From the NCBI GenBank assembly GCA_964343805.1, contig CAYFLR010000030.1, positions 1 to 64,000 of the forward strand: 64,000 bases of DNA, in the 5' to 3' direction. The DNA comes from CAYFLR01 sp964343805. Lineage in GTDB: Bacteria; Bdellovibrionota_B; Oligoflexia; CAYFLR01. The notes under the pieces were generated by a model. The model saw nothing but the letters and a program-made list of their open reading frames with translations, searched no databases and was not told the DNA's origin. The translations under genes and the position numbers were made by a program. Shown here piece by piece: positions 8,002 to 16,899 of the stretch (the stretch's first letter is position 1; each line of letters starts with the position of its first letter).

Positions 8002-9486
8002 ATGGACATTTTAACTAATCTCTTAACTGGATTTCAGAATTTAGCTGGATGGCAGCCTGTTTTAATTATTATGGCGGGTGTTATATTAGGCGTCTTTGCT
8101 GGGGCCATGCCAGGACTCTCCCCTTCCACTGCCGTTGCTTTACTGGTTCCTTTTAGCTATACCATGGAACCCACCATGGCTTTAGTTTTATTAACCTCCA
8201 TATACATTGCAGCCAATTACGGTGGTTCCATAACCGCCGTTCTCATAAATACCCCTGGAACCCCCTCCGCCGCGGTGACAGCCATAGACGGTTATCCCTT
8301 AACCCAACAGGGTAAAGCCGGAAAAGGATTAGGAATGGCTTTGATTGCTTCCACTTTGGGTGGCGCTTTTGGAACTATTATACTTATTTTGTTTGCCGTC
8401 CCTCTTGCCAAACTCGCTCTTAAATTTAGTGAAGCAGATTATTTTGCCTTGGCCCTTTTTGGCCTCGCAACCGTGGCATCAATGGGTCAAGGGAACCTAC
8501 TAAAATCATTGATAGCGATATTATTCGGTTTATTAATTAAAACCATCGGCATTGACCCCATTTCCGGAGTGGAAAGATTCACCTTTGGGGTGGATGATCT
8601 CTATGATGGCTTTAAATTAATCCCGGCGCTCATTGGTCTCTTTGCGGTGAGTGTCGTACTACAGAAAGTCGAAGAGTGGAAACTGGGGCAGAAAGCCTTG
8701 GCTACCGTAACTCACCAAATGCCCAATGTTAAAGAATTTTTAGAATCTAAATTGACCATTGTCAGGTCGTCTATAATTGGTACTATCATCGGAATTTTTC
8801 CTGGCGCTGGTGCTACCATTGCAGCCTTCATTAGTTACGATGTAACCAAGAGATCGAGTCAAACTCCTGAAAAGTTTGGAACAGGACATTTAGATGGAGT
8901 TGCCGCGAGTGAGGCTGCCAACAGTAGTTCCGTGGGAGGAGCTTTAGTCCCTCTGCTTGCCCTTGGCATACCTGGCAGCGCAACTGATGCCGTTTTATTG
9001 GGAGCTTTTATGCTCCATGATCTAAATCCTGGTCCTCTTCTCTTTCGAGATAGTCCGCAAATTGTTTACGGCATTTTCGCCAGTCTCATGCTCGCTAATT
9101 TAATCATGCTCTTCTTGGGATTTTTTGGTAACAGAGTCTTTTTAAAAGTGGTTTCTGTGCCGGAAAAAGTCCTCTTCCCTATGATTCTGGTTTTAGCCAT
9201 TATCGGATCTTATGCCGTGAACACCTCGATTTTTGATGTTTATTCTTGTATCGGTTTTGGTGTTATAGGCTGGTTATTTAAAAAGTATGGATTTCCTGTA
9301 TCCCCTGTTGTTCTAGGTATCGTACTTTGTAAAATGATTGAAGAGAGTTTTCGAAGAGCAGTCATGATGAAAGGCTACAGTGCCTTTTTTACCGAAAAGC
9401 TCAGTCTAATCATGATCATTTTAGCCTTGCTCTCTTTTGCTATTCCGATTTATAAGCAGCTGAAGAAAAAATCCCAAAATGCTTAA
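8002..9486 (+). CDS. tctA: Tripartite tricarboxylate transporter, large membrane subunit (TctA)
   Basis: A 494-residue polytopic permease of normal TctA length. The signature GVFAGAMPGLSPSTAVALLV near residue 30 and its inverted-repeat partner GIFPGAGATIAAFISYDVTK near residue 265 are the two glycine/proline-rich re-entrant loops of the family. YGGSITAVLINTPGTPSAAV and EAANSSSVGGALVPLLALGI are also typical. It uses the ion gradient to move the carboxylate delivered by TctC. The stop overlaps the end of the convergent gene at 9483 by 4 bases, so no terminator separates them. Confidence 0.94.
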   Translation: MDILTNLLTGFQNLAGWQPVLIIMAGVILGVFAGAMPGLSPSTAVALLVPFSYTMEPTMALVLLTSIYIAANYGGSITAVLINTPGTPSAAVTAIDGYPLTQQGKAGKGLGMALIASTLGGAFGTIILILFAVPLAKLALKFSEADYFALALFGLATVASMGQGNLLKSLIAILFGLLIKTIGIDPISGVERFTFGVDDLYDGFKLIPALIGLFAVSVVLQKVEEWKLGQKALATVTHQMPNVKEFLESKLTIVRSSIIGTIIGIFPGAGATIAAFISYDVTKRSSQTPEKFGTGHLDGVAASEAANSSSVGGALVPLLALGIPGSATDAVLLGAFMLHDLNPGPLLFRDSPQIVYGIFASLMLANLIMLFLGFFGNRVFLKVVSVPEKVLFPMILVLAIIGSYAVNTSIFDVYSCIGFGVIGWLFKKYGFPVSPVVLGIVLCKMIEESFRRAVMMKGYSAFFTEKLSLIMIILALLSFAIPIYKQLKKKSQNA

Positions 9487-10760
9487 TACCTAAGGGAAAC
9501 TCCTCCAAATAGCTCATAACCAAACCGGCTATCATCTAATTTAGGAATGTTACGAGCTCCCGACAATGATTTCTCATCATGAAGTTCGGCGCCGAGTTTC
9601 AACCGGCTAAAGGTGGTGGGTTCATATCCGAGCACTGTTGACAAACCATAGCCGGTGCCCGCCTGCACATGGGAAGACAAATTAAATTTCTTACCTTGGC
9701 CAAATTTTTGGTAGATACCGAGTCCCAATTCCGTTTGACTCTTTCCTTTATAGATTTGCTCCACGAAAAACGGGAAGATGGTTTCTTTGGTGATAAAGGC
9801 ACTTTTCAGCCTTAACGAGACTCCTTGCCGGTTCAGATAGCTCTCAATATCAGGGAGTTTTATACCTCCCACTTGAAAAGGAGAGACTCTGGCATCTCCA
9901 TTATAGACATAGCGAGCTGCGCTGTAGAGCATGGAATAGGTGGTAAAACTCCCATAAAGAGCTATAAAAGAAGCGGTTTTTAAATCACTTTCGCTCACAT
10001 TAAAACCCTGCTCTTTATAAAAATCGAGAGTCTTGTTTATATCTCCCTTTCTTACCTTTCCATCTTCTCCCACCTTATTGGTCCAGCTTTTGATATATCT
10101 GGTGATAGCTGTCTTGCCATAGTAATAAGGAATGAAATCAAAGAAGTGCCCCTTATGAAGAAGGATCCGATCCTCTAACATTTCAGTGAAGTACATCTCA
10201 TTATTCACTCCAGCCATAGTAATTAGATTTGTCCAATTATCGGTGGAGTAATAAATTTTGAATAGCTGCTTCCCAGTACTACCTCCCATGGCTCCCTTTG
10301 AGGCGTTTTTGGATTCAAAGCCAGACAGAAAAAATAAGAACATATTGGTGTACTTATCATCGGAAGACCCATCCCAGTAAACTGCGGGCTCCCATCCAAT
10401 AGTTCCATTGCGCAGAGCATGACCAAATTCATGATTGGTAAAAGCAAAAGGTTTCCAACGTTTACTGTAAGGTTCGCTCAATATACTGAGATCATAGCCG
10501 TAGAGATAATAAACCAGAGCGAGAGTAAACCGGCTCAATTTATACTCACCCACCATGGTATGATAACTGAGCAAATCAAAGGGGTAACTGAATAGATGAC
10601 TCATATCAATGCCAAACTCCTGAATGGCTCGATTGGTATAGGATGACTGCAGGTATCCGCTATCAAAAGAGAGGGATCTTTCGAGTTTTCGCTCTTTGGC
10701 ATTGAGAGAAAGAGCTGTAAAAATAAACAGTGTTATCAGTGATAGGATATAAACCTTCAT
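9483..10760 (-). CDS. Secreted HExxH metalloprotease-like protein, possibly outer-membrane
   Basis: A 425-residue exported protein with signal peptide MKVYILSLITLFIFTALSLN. Near residue 115 is NHEFGHALRNG, an HExxH zinc-binding motif; a downstream Glu (NEMYFTEMLEDR) could be the third ligand. The C-terminal 110 residues alternate polar and hydrophobic residues and end with GYELFGGVSLRY, a terminal aromatic typical of outer-membrane beta-barrel strands. I infer a peptidase-like domain attached to a membrane barrel or anchor. No named family recognised. No SD precedes the ATG at 10760. It converges with tctA. Confidence 0.7.
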   Translation of the reverse strand: MKVYILSLITLFIFTALSLNAKERKLERSLSFDSGYLQSSYTNRAIQEFGIDMSHLFSYPFDLLSYHTMVGEYKLSRFTLALVYYLYGYDLSILSEPYSKRWKPFAFTNHEFGHALRNGTIGWEPAVYWDGSSDDKYTNMFLFFLSGFESKNASKGAMGGSTGKQLFKIYYSTDNWTNLITMAGVNNEMYFTEMLEDRILLHKGHFFDFIPYYYGKTAITRYIKSWTNKVGEDGKVRKGDINKTLDFYKEQGFNVSESDLKTASFIALYGSFTTYSMLYSAARYVYNGDARVSPFQVGGIKLPDIESYLNRQGVSLRLKSAFITKETIFPFFVEQIYKGKSQTELGLGIYQKFGQGKKFNLSSHVQAGTGYGLSTVLGYEPTTFSRLKLGAELHDEKSLSGARNIPKLDDSRFGYELFGGVSLRY

Positions 10761-10808
10761 ATTTTATCGTTTCGGTCAGGTGAGATAAATCTTGAGTGAC
10801 AGAACTTC

Positions 10809-10951
10809 GTTTATAAAATTTATAAATTTAGTTTTGGCACTAAATTGAAGGTATTTACTGCCAAAAATAAGGTTATTGGGGGTATAGCAAGCTTTTTGGC
10901 ACTGAATTGGGCGAAATGAGTGCCAAAAGTCCAGTTATAAATTTTATAAAC
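10809..10951. repeat. REP-like element: two hairpins framed by a 17-bp inverted repeat
   Basis: A 17-bp perfect inverted repeat (10809-10825 and 10935-10951) frames two hairpins in direct orientation. Hairpin 1 pairs TTTTGGCA (10832-10839) with TGCCAAAA (10859-10866). Hairpin 2 pairs TTTTGGCACT (10894-10903) with AGTGCCAAAA (10919-10928). Both units start with TTTTGGCACTRAATTG, so they are copies. The block lies directly before a Y1/RAYT transposase gene, the arrangement expected of its REP substrate. Confidence 0.7.
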
Positions 10952-10957
10952 TAACTT

Positions 10958-10986
10958 TTGACAATATTTTTATCCTTGATTAGAAA
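10958..10986 (+). promoter_or_regulatory. Promoter of the RAYT gene
   Basis: TTGACA at 10958-10963, 17-base spacer, TAGAAA at 10981-10986. If real, transcription begins near 10993, which rules out the TTG at 10958 as the translation start of the transposase. Confidence 0.45.
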
Positions 10987-11806
10987 TTTTTTTTGCGATA
11001 GAGAAGCTCCTCCACTGTTTTCTCCCTTCGAGAAAGGAGGAAAACCTTGCCAAGGAGGATTTATCTCAGCCTTTGCTCATCATTTAGTTTTCAGATTACC
11101 AGATAATAGAGTGATCGCACCTTCAAAGGAAAAACGTTTTCAAATCGTCAGGGCAATTAATCAGCTTATAACCAAATATAAAGTCTTATCTTGGAGACTA
11201 GCTGACACTCATTTACATGTCCTACTTATTAACCAAAGAAAAGAGTGTGGTCTATTTGCACGCTACCTTGCCTCTTCCATCAAAAAACGATTACAACTAG
11301 ATATTTCTTTTAGCAACACCTACATCAAAGAAATTGAAAACCAAAGTCACCTTATGAAAACGTTTATGTACCATTTGAACCAGGGAAGTCATCATGGGCT
11401 CGATAATGACCCTTACCTTGATGGCAGCATAATCCCAGACCTGTTAGGTTTAAGAGTCATGATCCATCCATCCCCAAATTACATGAAAGAACACTTACCC
11501 AGAGTTAAAATGAAAGAATTGAAAGCCCTCACCCAGCTCTCTTTTAATAGTGAAATTCAAAGTTTTGATTTATTGGCTGAAGCAGCCGCTGCCGCGATAG
11601 GACTATCCAGCCTTCAAGGTAATTCACCCTCTGCAAGAGCAGCTCGAACTGCGGCCTACTACCTGGCTAAAGACAAGGTAGAAAATAAATATTTAACAAA
11701 CCTTTTAAAGACCTCAAGGAGAACTCTCTATCGACAGCAGAAACTCACTCCTGAAAGCCATATAGTAAAAGCGATTGAAGGGCAGTTACGGATTCGGCAA
11801 CCTTAA
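10958..11806 (+). CDS. RAYT-like Y1 (HUH) transposase
   Basis: Open frame of 282 residues; the true start is uncertain. The HUH motif is ADTHLHVLLI (about residues 86-95) and the likely catalytic Tyr is in MKTFMYHLNQG, followed by PYLDGSIIPDLLGLRVM. This is the Y1 transposase/RAYT layout, single-copy enzymes that spread REP hairpins. A C-terminal helical domain follows (AARTAAYYLAKDKVENKYL). Residues about 17-36 are encoded by a small palindromic repeat (11008-11059), so the native N-terminus probably begins later, near FAHHLVFRLPDN; AAGGAGG stands just before an ATC there. It converges with the next gene, overlapping by 4 bases. Confidence 0.75.
   Translation: MTIFLSLIRNFFCDREAPPLFSPFEKGGKPCQGGFISAFAHHLVFRLPDNRVIAPSKEKRFQIVRAINQLITKYKVLSWRLADTHLHVLLINQRKECGLFARYLASSIKKRLQLDISFSNTYIKEIENQSHLMKTFMYHLNQGSHHGLDNDPYLDGSIIPDLLGLRVMIHPSPNYMKEHLPRVKMKELKALTQLSFNSEIQSFDLLAEAAAAAIGLSSLQGNSPSARAARTAAYYLAKDKVENKYLTNLLKTSRRTLYRQQKLTPESHIVKAIEGQLRIRQP
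11008..11059. repeat. Small palindromic repeat encoding an SPFEKGG-type peptide
   Basis: The stretch starts TCCTCC (11008) and ends with its complement GGAGGA (11059), with an inner imperfect hairpin around CTCCCTTCGAGAAAGGAGG. Read in frame it gives APPLFSPFEKGGKPCQGGF, the peptide pattern left by a widespread family of short intergenic repeats in bacteria. Only one copy is seen in this window. Confidence 0.5.
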
Positions 11807-14262
11807 GGAAAATTAACTGTAGATGTCTCACCCGCGGTAACCGTCACTGGTTTAGTTGCATCATTCATCTTGATCTGGTAGGCACCGGGGAAAACGTCTA
11901 TAGAACGGTCTGAACTACCGATAAATTTTAACTCCTTCCCATTCTCATCTAAAAGATAGATTATATCTTCGCCAGGAACTTCTATCACTCCTAAGGGAAA
12001 TTGAATCGTTTCACCATTTAGTACGGTAACAGAGCCGATGGTATTATTAATCTTTATCTGGTAGTTGCCAGGGAATACATCTATAGTACGCTCTGAACTA
12101 CCGATAAATTTTAACTCCTTCCCATTCTCATCTAAAAGATAGATTATATCTTCGCCAGGAACTTCTATCACTCCTAAGGGAAATTGAATCGTTTCACCAT
12201 TTAGTACGGTAACTGAGCCGATGGTACTATTAATCTTTATCTGGTAGTTGCCAGGGAATACATCTATAGAACGCTCTGAACTACCGATAAATTTTAACTC
12301 CTTCCCATTCTCATCTAGAAGATAGATTCCATCTTCACCAGGAACTTCTATCTCACCCAACTCCAACTCAACAGTCTCTGATGCTTTGATCTCAATTGAT
12401 TTGAGAACACCTTGGATTTCAACTTTATAGAGACCTGGAAAAAGATCTACACTCTGGGTAGAAGAGCCATAATATCGACTTTTATCATTGGAATCGATAA
12501 GAGAGAAAGAAACTTCTTTAGGCAATTTGAGGGTCCCCATTCCTGGCATTTTTAATGGCTCTAGTTTAAAAGGTGAGCTTCCGTCAGTAGGAGTCGTAAA
12601 GCTGTCAAAGGAGTAGGATTTTCCCTTGTTAAAAACGGTGAGAGTGGTTTTACCTCCTTCTCCTTGTTTGCCATTAGCATTATAATCACGATCCTTGGGC
12701 TCACCACATTGCAGTGTTACTTCAAAATTACCTTGGCTATCGGTTTTAGGCTTTTTAACCGAAAAGGGCCATTTTTTACCATGCATAAAAGAGGTATTAG
12801 CAATAGGCGCACCATCATGGTCTTGAATTTGACCAGTAATTTTGCAAGGGGCCACTACATAGACCGGGGTGGGAATTTCTATAACATCAGTACTTTTTGT
12901 GGGTTCTGAGGTGCCACTCCCACCACTATTTCCGCTATTTCCGCTATTTCCCCCACTAGGAGCAGGTCCACTCGCTGCACTAGGGGGCAGGCCGGAGGAA
13001 GGAATATAGGGTGGAAATTTAGGAGCTGTATAACGGGGGCTAGTTACTTTTGGGGAGGTAATACCTGGAATATTAAACACATTCCCACCGGAAACAACTT
13101 GGAGGTAGCCAATTAAAGGTTTTCCCGTAAGACCATCTTGATTGATATCTTCCCCTGGGAACTCTGAGCGCGGGCTGGAGAAAGAAAACGATCCATCTTT
13201 TAATTTCTCAATTCCAGTACGTCCGGTGATGGATGTAGTGATAAAATTCACTATAGCATCAATGATTCCTTTACCCAATTCAACTATGATTCCTTTGATG
13301 AGAGTCAAGGCATCCACCGGCCAATCACAGTTCCATGTGGAAAAATGAGTCACCTTTGCCACTGTAAAGATCACTCCCTCAAAAGACTTGTTTTTGATAG
13401 AAGGAAGTTGATCTTCGGTAAGTTTTTCACCCTCATTATTTTCTAACCAGCCAACTCCATCTCGTTCCCATTCCCCGGCTTTTTCATTAAATGAGTACAT
13501 AGGAACGTCAATTTGATCGTTGCCCAATTCGATATCTTTTACAATCTCCCAGGTATCAGTGGGTAATTTCATACGTATGGTGGCGGGAGATTCTTCGGGA
13601 AGTTGAACCAAATTGGCATTGTTTTCATCTTTGAGCTGAAAGGTACCAAAAACACCTGAAATAAGAGCATTGCCATCACTATCTGCAAAATCCCCAGGAA
13701 AAGCTTCCGTCTCGGTTACAGGATTAAAAGCCTTAGCATATCCTCCTGCAATCGAAACTCCTGAGACTTCAATATCACCACTCTCATTAGTGCATTTTTG
13801 GTCTTTGCACTTGATGCTTTTTAGTTTGTTCAAAGTGCCATTCAAAACCATTTTACTCTGTTTTTTACTTACTTTGAATTTTCGGACGTAGGGAGTGTAG
13901 CCTTCTAAACTCGCATGAAATAGGAGGGAAGTGTCCTCTTTAGTGCTAACGGTTATTTGAAATTCACCCTTATCATTGGTGGTGGTCTTAAACTTTTCAG
14001 ATGCTTCAAACTGATTATTGCCATCCACATCAGAAGATATTAGAATTTGAGTCCCTTTGGCAGGATCTATTTCCCCCCGAATATCCACTAAGCCGGTGAC
14101 CGTAATTTCACTGATGGTAGCAGTTGGTTTATCAACTTTTTCTTCCTGTTCAGTTTCATCATCCTTACCATCCTCTTTATCGCAGTTTTGATAGAGAAAA
14201 AGGGTTAAAAACAGCAGACAAAAGATTCCACTTAACTGTAATAGGTGCTTTATGCGATTCAT
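11803..14262 (-). CDS. Large repeat lipoprotein with carboxypeptidase-regulatory-like and PEGA-like modules
   Basis: An 819-residue surface or periplasmic protein, starting at an ATG preceded by GGGGGGAG. The signal LLFLTLFLYQNC ends in an atypical lipobox (Asn before Cys). It holds two beta modules of the carboxypeptidase-regulatory type (TITVTGLVDIRGEIDPAKGT near 50-130; CKITGQIQDHDGAPIANTSF near 500-580), a Ser/Gly/Pro linker near 430-470, then four PEGA-like units of 61 residues (YLLDENGKELKFIGSSERSI and VFPGNYQIKIN). PEGA modules are commonly found in surface proteins. No enzyme domain is visible; a structural or adhesive role is likely. It is divergent from the next lipoprotein gene. 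Confidence 0.82.
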   Translation of the reverse strand: MNRIKHLLQLSGIFCLLFLTLFLYQNCDKEDGKDDETEQEEKVDKPTATISEITVTGLVDIRGEIDPAKGTQILISSDVDGNNQFEASEKFKTTTNDKGEFQITVSTKEDTSLLFHASLEGYTPYVRKFKVSKKQSKMVLNGTLNKLKSIKCKDQKCTNESGDIEVSGVSIAGGYAKAFNPVTETEAFPGDFADSDGNALISGVFGTFQLKDENNANLVQLPEESPATIRMKLPTDTWEIVKDIELGNDQIDVPMYSFNEKAGEWERDGVGWLENNEGEKLTEDQLPSIKNKSFEGVIFTVAKVTHFSTWNCDWPVDALTLIKGIIVELGKGIIDAIVNFITTSITGRTGIEKLKDGSFSFSSPRSEFPGEDINQDGLTGKPLIGYLQVVSGGNVFNIPGITSPKVTSPRYTAPKFPPYIPSSGLPPSAASGPAPSGGNSGNSGNSGGSGTSEPTKSTDVIEIPTPVYVVAPCKITGQIQDHDGAPIANTSFMHGKKWPFSVKKPKTDSQGNFEVTLQCGEPKDRDYNANGKQGEGGKTTLTVFNKGKSYSFDSFTTPTDGSSPFKLEPLKMPGMGTLKLPKEVSFSLIDSNDKSRYYGSSTQSVDLFPGLYKVEIQGVLKSIEIKASETVELELGEIEVPGEDGIYLLDENGKELKFIGSSERSIDVFPGNYQIKINSTIGSVTVLNGETIQFPLGVIEVPGEDIIYLLDENGKELKFIGSSERTIDVFPGNYQIKINNTIGSVTVLNGETIQFPLGVIEVPGEDIIYLLDENGKELKFIGSSDRSIDVFPGAYQIKMNDATKPVTVTAGETSTVNFP
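11818..12531 (-). repeat. Tandem 183-bp (61-residue) repeats inside the lipoprotein gene
   Basis: Equivalent points occur at 11900, 12083, 12266 and 12449, an exact 183-base period. The two units around 11920-12240 are almost identical in DNA; I see two differences over about 140 bases compared. The unit nearest the N-terminus is strongly diverged. This indicates recent duplication or gene conversion of the C-terminal units. Confidence 0.9.
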
Positions 14263-14385
14263 TCTCCCCCCTTCTTAGAGTTTTACTGATTTACTTATAT
14301 AAATCCCTAAACAAACACAATTTTTTGCCGATGAAACAATTGGATTGATCTATTTTAACACGGAACTTTACCCAAAGGATTAAAA

Positions 14386-16884
14386 ATGGCGTCCTGCAAT
14401 AGAATTTTAATAATGATTTTAATTGTTTTTTTCTTCTTAGGATCTTGCAAAAACCGAGGAGCCTCGGATACCCGAGAAGAGCTTATACCCGGAGTAGAGG
14501 ATAATTTCCCAAAAATTCACCACGCCAATTCAGAGAAAAAAGATAGATTAGAACAAGATGATTTAAATAAAGGAATCAGCCATTTAACCAATCTGCAAGT
14601 GAAAGAGCAAGCTTCAGTAGAGCTAAATTTGATTACAATTGACACCTCTTCCAGTAAGGAGATGGTCCTTGATAACCATCCCCCTATGAATCTGGGAACA
14701 AAAATCCATGATGTGGATGGAAAGCAGTTTTCAGCTGAAACTCTGTTCAGGGTATTCATCAAGCAAAATGGAGTTCCCATTGCCCAAAACCCACTTTTCC
14801 TTCAAAGCACCCATTCAGTACTCATCTCCGCAGAGGTGATCACCGACCCAAAACATCGAAAACAGCCCGCCGATCTACTCATGGTTCTCGTTCATAAACC
14901 CAACTCACAAAATCAGTTTGGCTATATGTTAACGGAGCAAGGTTTAGTTCCATGGAGTGGCGATCACGGAGAGCTCAAACCCTATAGCCAATATAAACAA
15001 GAGGGTTTACCGGCCAAATATGAGATCAGGCTTTCACCTTTCAGTTTGGAGAATATGCCGGGAGAGGTTCATCTCTATTTTGGTTATCGTCTATCCAATG
15101 GTCAGACCCTTTCTATATTAGATCCCATCATTTTTCGCATGATTGAAAAGGATCAACCCTTGTCTATTAGTAAAGGGGAAAAGGGGGATAAAGGCGACAA
15201 GGGGGATAAGGGTGATAAAGGCGATCCAGGGCAAAGTGGAATCATTACTCACATAGAGAAGGTGCCCGAATATGTAAATCCCCATTTTAAAACCAACTCG
15301 TTGGTGGTAGAGGAACCAAAGGCTCATGCCTACCTTGAAGAAAAGCAAGTGATCATCAGCGGTGAATGCCAATCAGAACGAACGATTTACTTCAATTATG
15401 ATGCTAATTTGATTGGCCCTAAAAGTGTGGACTGTTTTAAGAATCGGTTTAATAGTCAAGCCATCGTTCTCGGCCGATTTGGCATGCATCTTCTCACCTT
15501 GACCCAAAAGGACAGTCGGCTTTTATCCCACTGGTCTTTTGATATTTTAGAAAATGGTCTCATCCCGGATTTATCAGAGAATAATCACCTTCTATCTAGT
15601 AAGGGGGATTCCACCAATCAGCTCGCAGCCGGAAAGTTTAGCCAAGCTCTATTGTTCAAAAATAGATCCACTTTATGGCAGATGCAAAAGCCGCTGGATC
15701 TTAATATTGAAACCCCAATGACTTTAAGTCTATGGCTTTATATTGATGGAGCTGGAGGGATAGTTTTAAATTCATCAGGGTTTTCACTCAGTTTAAACAA
15801 CAATAACAGTCTTCATTTTGCCTATCAATCAAGTGAAGATACGAATAAAAAGTTCCAAATCCAATCCAAAATGCCCTTACCGCAAAACAAATGGATTCAT
15901 CTAGTAGCAACTTATGATGGAGAGTCTCAATCAGAGGGTATGCAGTTGTTTGTAAATGGAAAACAAGTGGCTCATCATGTGATAGAAAACCATCAATTTA
16001 TCCCCGAAAAAGAGACCGGATCTCTTCAATTTGAAATTGGCGGTTTAGAAAACTCTTCTTTTCTTGGGTCGCTGGATGAAGTGAGAGTTTATAGTTCTCA
16101 TCTGCCCACTAAAGAAATTGAACTGCTTTTTGAACAAGGAACTGAGTTCGCAGCCACTGAAACCAGACAGCGACAATTTTTCTATGATGGTTTTATTCCA
16201 GATCAACCACCTCTCTTGTGGCTTAGAGCGGATAAAGGAACCCAGACTTTGGAAAACTCAAATCTTAAGAAATGGCAGGATCAATCCACTTTTCAATCGG
16301 ATGCTGCGCAAGAAGAAACCTCTAAGCAACCTCAGCTTCAACAGCAGATTCTTTATCATCGACCCGCACTCTATTTTAGTGGATCTTCCTCACTCAGCAT
16401 CCCAGTTACAGATTCTGAAGGGCAGAGTTTATCCCCTGCTCGCAACCTTTTTATTGTTTTTAAAACCAGTGGTAACACAGAAAAAGAGCAAGTTTTATGG
16501 TATCAAGGAAACAGTTCTATGGGATATCAACTGTACTTTGAAAAAAACTATATTTACGCAGAGGTTTGGAATAAGGACTCATGGGGGAAGAAAAAAATAC
16601 CCTATGTCATTGCACCCAATACCATCTACCTCTTTACAATGGAAGTGGATCCAAATAATCAACTCTTAAGAGCACATATTAATGGTTCTCTCATTATAGA
16701 TGACAAACAAATTGGATCAATTCAAGTACCTCCAGTCAGCACTAGCTTAGGATCCCGAGGGACTGAGCAATTCTTTGAAGGGCATATTGCTGAAGTTTTG
16801 ATCTTCGATCGCATTTTGAGAGGAAATGATTATTGGCCAGTGGTAGAATATCTCCGATCAAAATATCAAATCTACCTTTACTAA
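14386..16884 (+). CDS. Lipoprotein with collagen-like stretch and LamG-type lectin domains
   Basis: An 832-residue exported lipoprotein: signal ending FFFLGSC (lipobox LGSC), start supported by AAAGGA. Residues about 262-283 are a collagen-like run of Gly-x-y triplets rich in Lys-Gly-Asp. Around 385-590 is a LamG/concanavalin-like jelly roll (HWSFDILENGLIPDLSENNH; NKWIHLVATYDGE; LDEVRVYSSHLPTKEIELLF). A second related jelly roll runs from about 610 to the end (PLLWLRADKGTQTLENSNLK; GHIAEVLIFDRIL). The layout suggests a stalked surface lectin or adhesin. It precedes asparaginase by 15 bases on the same strand and may share a transcript. Confidence 0.85.
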   Translation: MASCNRILIMILIVFFFLGSCKNRGASDTREELIPGVEDNFPKIHHANSEKKDRLEQDDLNKGISHLTNLQVKEQASVELNLITIDTSSSKEMVLDNHPPMNLGTKIHDVDGKQFSAETLFRVFIKQNGVPIAQNPLFLQSTHSVLISAEVITDPKHRKQPADLLMVLVHKPNSQNQFGYMLTEQGLVPWSGDHGELKPYSQYKQEGLPAKYEIRLSPFSLENMPGEVHLYFGYRLSNGQTLSILDPIIFRMIEKDQPLSISKGEKGDKGDKGDKGDKGDPGQSGIITHIEKVPEYVNPHFKTNSLVVEEPKAHAYLEEKQVIISGECQSERTIYFNYDANLIGPKSVDCFKNRFNSQAIVLGRFGMHLLTLTQKDSRLLSHWSFDILENGLIPDLSENNHLLSSKGDSTNQLAAGKFSQALLFKNRSTLWQMQKPLDLNIETPMTLSLWLYIDGAGGIVLNSSGFSLSLNNNNSLHFAYQSSEDTNKKFQIQSKMPLPQNKWIHLVATYDGESQSEGMQLFVNGKQVAHHVIENHQFIPEKETGSLQFEIGGLENSSFLGSLDEVRVYSSHLPTKEIELLFEQGTEFAATETRQRQFFYDGFIPDQPPLLWLRADKGTQTLENSNLKKWQDQSTFQSDAAQEETSKQPQLQQQILYHRPALYFSGSSSLSIPVTDSEGQSLSPARNLFIVFKTSGNTEKEQVLWYQGNSSMGYQLYFEKNYIYAEVWNKDSWGKKKIPYVIAPNTIYLFTMEVDPNNQLLRAHINGSLIIDDKQIGSIQVPPVSTSLGSRGTEQFFEGHIAEVLIFDRILRGNDYWPVVEYLRSKYQIYLY

Positions 16885-16899
16885 ACAGGTATAAGGAAA

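Noticed and set aside
12664..12909. Plus-strand frame within the repeat lipoprotein gene
   Set aside because: Antisense shadow; no SD and no plausible product.
15118..15372. Minus-strand frame over the collagen-like region
   Set aside because: Created by the repeated Gly-Asp-Lys codons read in antisense.
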